A stretch of 6,608 bases of DNA from Spirochaetota bacterium (GTDB taxonomy: Bacteria > Spirochaetota > JAGLSM01): NCBI GenBank assembly GCA_023135745.1, contig JAGLSM010000124.1, forward strand, positions 1 to 6,608, in the 5' to 3' direction. Positions 6,016 to 6,608 of this stretch are shown here, one piece after another. Numbering within the stretch: position 1 is the stretch's first letter; every line of letters begins with the position of its first letter. The notes under the pieces were generated by a model, which had not been told where the DNA came from, searched no databases, and saw nothing but the letters and a program-made list of their open reading frames with translations. Both the position numbers and the translations under genes were made by a program.

Positions 6016-6489
6016 TTATTCCTCGCTTTCGCGTCTAATCTCTTCGTTTCTTATGATTTGATAAGCTTCTGATGAGGAAGGCGCTCCGACTACTTTTTTG
6101 TAGAGATCCCTATCCTGCATCAGATATGCTATCTGCTGCAGGGCTTTTATATGGGGACCTGAGCTGTCAAGGGGAGCAAGGAGCAAAAAGATTAAATATA
6201 CCGGCTCTCCATCAAGGGAATCGTAGTCGATGCCTTTTTTTGAAACGCCTATGACTCCGCAGATATCATTTACTGTGTTTGTTTTGCCATGAGGAATCGC
6301 GATATTTTTCGCTACTCCTGTAGACATTTTTGATTCTCTTTCAATTATAGCGCCCAGTATTTCCTCGCGGTTGAAGTCAGGATTGTTTCTCACTAGAATT
6401 TCAACAAGTTCTTCAAACAACTCATCCTTATCTTCACTTTCGAGGTTTGCACTGATATAAGACTCAGTAATAAAATCGGTAAGTTTCAT
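6016..6489 (-). CDS. ptsN: PTS EIIA domain protein (fructose/nitrogen-regulatory type)
   Basis: Stand-alone EIIA of the mannitol-fructose/Ntr class, 157 residues, about the usual 150-160. The phosphorylation site is H67 in AIPHGKT (64-70), preceded by the family's ERESKMSTGV (50-59). The second conserved histidine is H113 (GPHIKALQQIA). It accepts phosphate from HPr or NPr. No EIIB or EIIC domain is attached or adjacent, which suggests a regulatory rather than sugar-transport role, but which partner it controls cannot be read from here. The N-terminus matches the family (MKLTDFI), supporting the ATG at 6489; the ribosome site is weak (AGG five bases upstream). It is the first gene of a two-gene operon with the coiled-coil protein. 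The symbol reflects family resemblance; a fructose-type EIIA is the alternative. Confidence 0.88.
   Translation of the reverse strand: MKLTDFITESYISANLESEDKDELFEELVEILVRNNPDFNREEILGAIIERESKMSTGVAKNIAIPHGKTNTVNDICGVIGVSKKGIDYDSLDGEPVYLIFLLLAPLDSSGPHIKALQQIAYLMQDRDLYKKVVGAPSSSEAYQIIRNEEIRRESEE
6020..6024 (-). promoter_or_regulatory. Shine-Dalgarno fixing a TTG start
   Basis: The minus strand reads GCGAGGAATAACC then TTG. GAGGA lies within the last codons of the EIIA gene (Ser-Glu-Glu-stop), seven bases from the TTG at 6013. This supports the TTG as start and couples translation of the coiled-coil gene to EIIA. Confidence 0.65.
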
Positions 6490-6525
6490 TTTTGCCTGCC
6501 ATTGATTTAGTTAGTATATAGAAAC

Positions 6526-6554
6526 ATTATATTAAATTTAAGTAATAAGTGCAA
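6526..6554 (-). promoter_or_regulatory. Sigma-70-type promoter of the EIIA operon
   Basis: On the minus strand TTGCAC (6554-6549, four of six consensus bases) is followed by exactly 17 bp and a perfect TATAAT (6531-6526). Transcription would start near 6519, giving a leader of about 30 nt before the ATG at 6489. This is the best promoter match in the window and argues that the EIIA gene starts its own transcript. Confidence 0.65.
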
Positions 6555-6608
6555 ATATTTTCATCCAAAATGACAAATTTCCGGGTAATAATAGATATTT
6601 ACCTCCGA
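6555..6608. other. Window edge upstream of the EIIA promoter, no gene assigned
   Basis: No supported feature. Short open frames run off the window edge on both strands: plus from an ATG at 6570, 13 codons with no ribosome site; minus ending at stops 6561-6563 or 6538-6540. Any could be the edge of a neighbouring gene, but there is too little sequence to decide. Confidence 0.3.

Noticed and set aside
6570..6608. Plus-strand ATG opening a frame that runs off the window end
   Set aside because: Only 13 codons, no ribosome binding site, and it starts close to the minus-strand promoter; not enough to call a gene.
6538..6608. Minus-strand open frames entering from the window edge that could be the 3' end of an upstream gene
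   Set aside because: Two frames are open for 15 and 22 codons; neither carries a recognisable C-terminal motif, and one would run through the -35 box of the EIIA promoter.
1..6608. CRISPR arrays, tRNA or rRNA genes, insertion sequences, phage att sites, riboswitches
   Set aside because: No regularly spaced repeats, no cloverleaf or rRNA-like segments, no transposase or integrase coding sequence, and no leader matching a riboswitch core was recognised on either strand.

Overview
The window is AT-rich (by eye somewhat under 40% GC). It holds six protein-coding genes, five on the minus strand and one on the plus strand, all apparently intact. I see no rRNA, tRNA, CRISPR array or transposase gene. 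The contents fit a low-GC, probably anaerobic, Gram-negative-type bacterium: a radical SAM enzyme of the AmmeMemoRadiSam type, an EIIA-Ntr-like PTS protein, a stalk-like coiled-coil protein resembling V/A-type ATPase subunits, and an AlgI/PatA-type envelope O-acyltransferase. The phylum cannot be fixed from this sequence. Spirochaetota or Omnitrophota-like lineages are guesses only.

Right part (5708-6489, minus strand): a two-gene operon behind a good sigma-70-type promoter (TTGCAC-17 bp-TATAAT, 6526-6554). It encodes a PTS EIIA domain protein and, 2 bp later and starting at TTG, a 101-residue charged coiled-coil protein. This operon runs tail-to-tail into the plus-strand alpha/beta hydrolase gene (5064-5723), and the two genes overlap by 16 bp.

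Middle (4801-5063): a 263-bp divergent intergenic region. It contains a 12-bp perfect palindrome (20 bp with one mismatched pair) lying over the start site of a candidate promoter for the large minus-strand gene. It also contains a long A7/T7 hairpin just before the hydrolase gene.

Left-centre (1978-4800, minus strand): a 940-residue protein that fuses a membrane-anchored SGNH hydrolase-type domain to a complete MBOAT (AlgI/PatA-like) acyltransferase. It looks like a one-polypeptide version of the usual two-protein PatA/PatB or AlgI/AlgJ-AlgX O-acetylation machines. This is the most unusual gene in the window.

Left (60-1894, minus strand): a short-chain dehydrogenase with the signature of 3-ketodihydrosphingosine reductases, read from a very strong ribosome binding site. 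It overlaps by 4 bp (ATGA) with the AmrS-like radical SAM gene, so these two are probably translated together. No AmrA or AmrB partner gene lies within the window.
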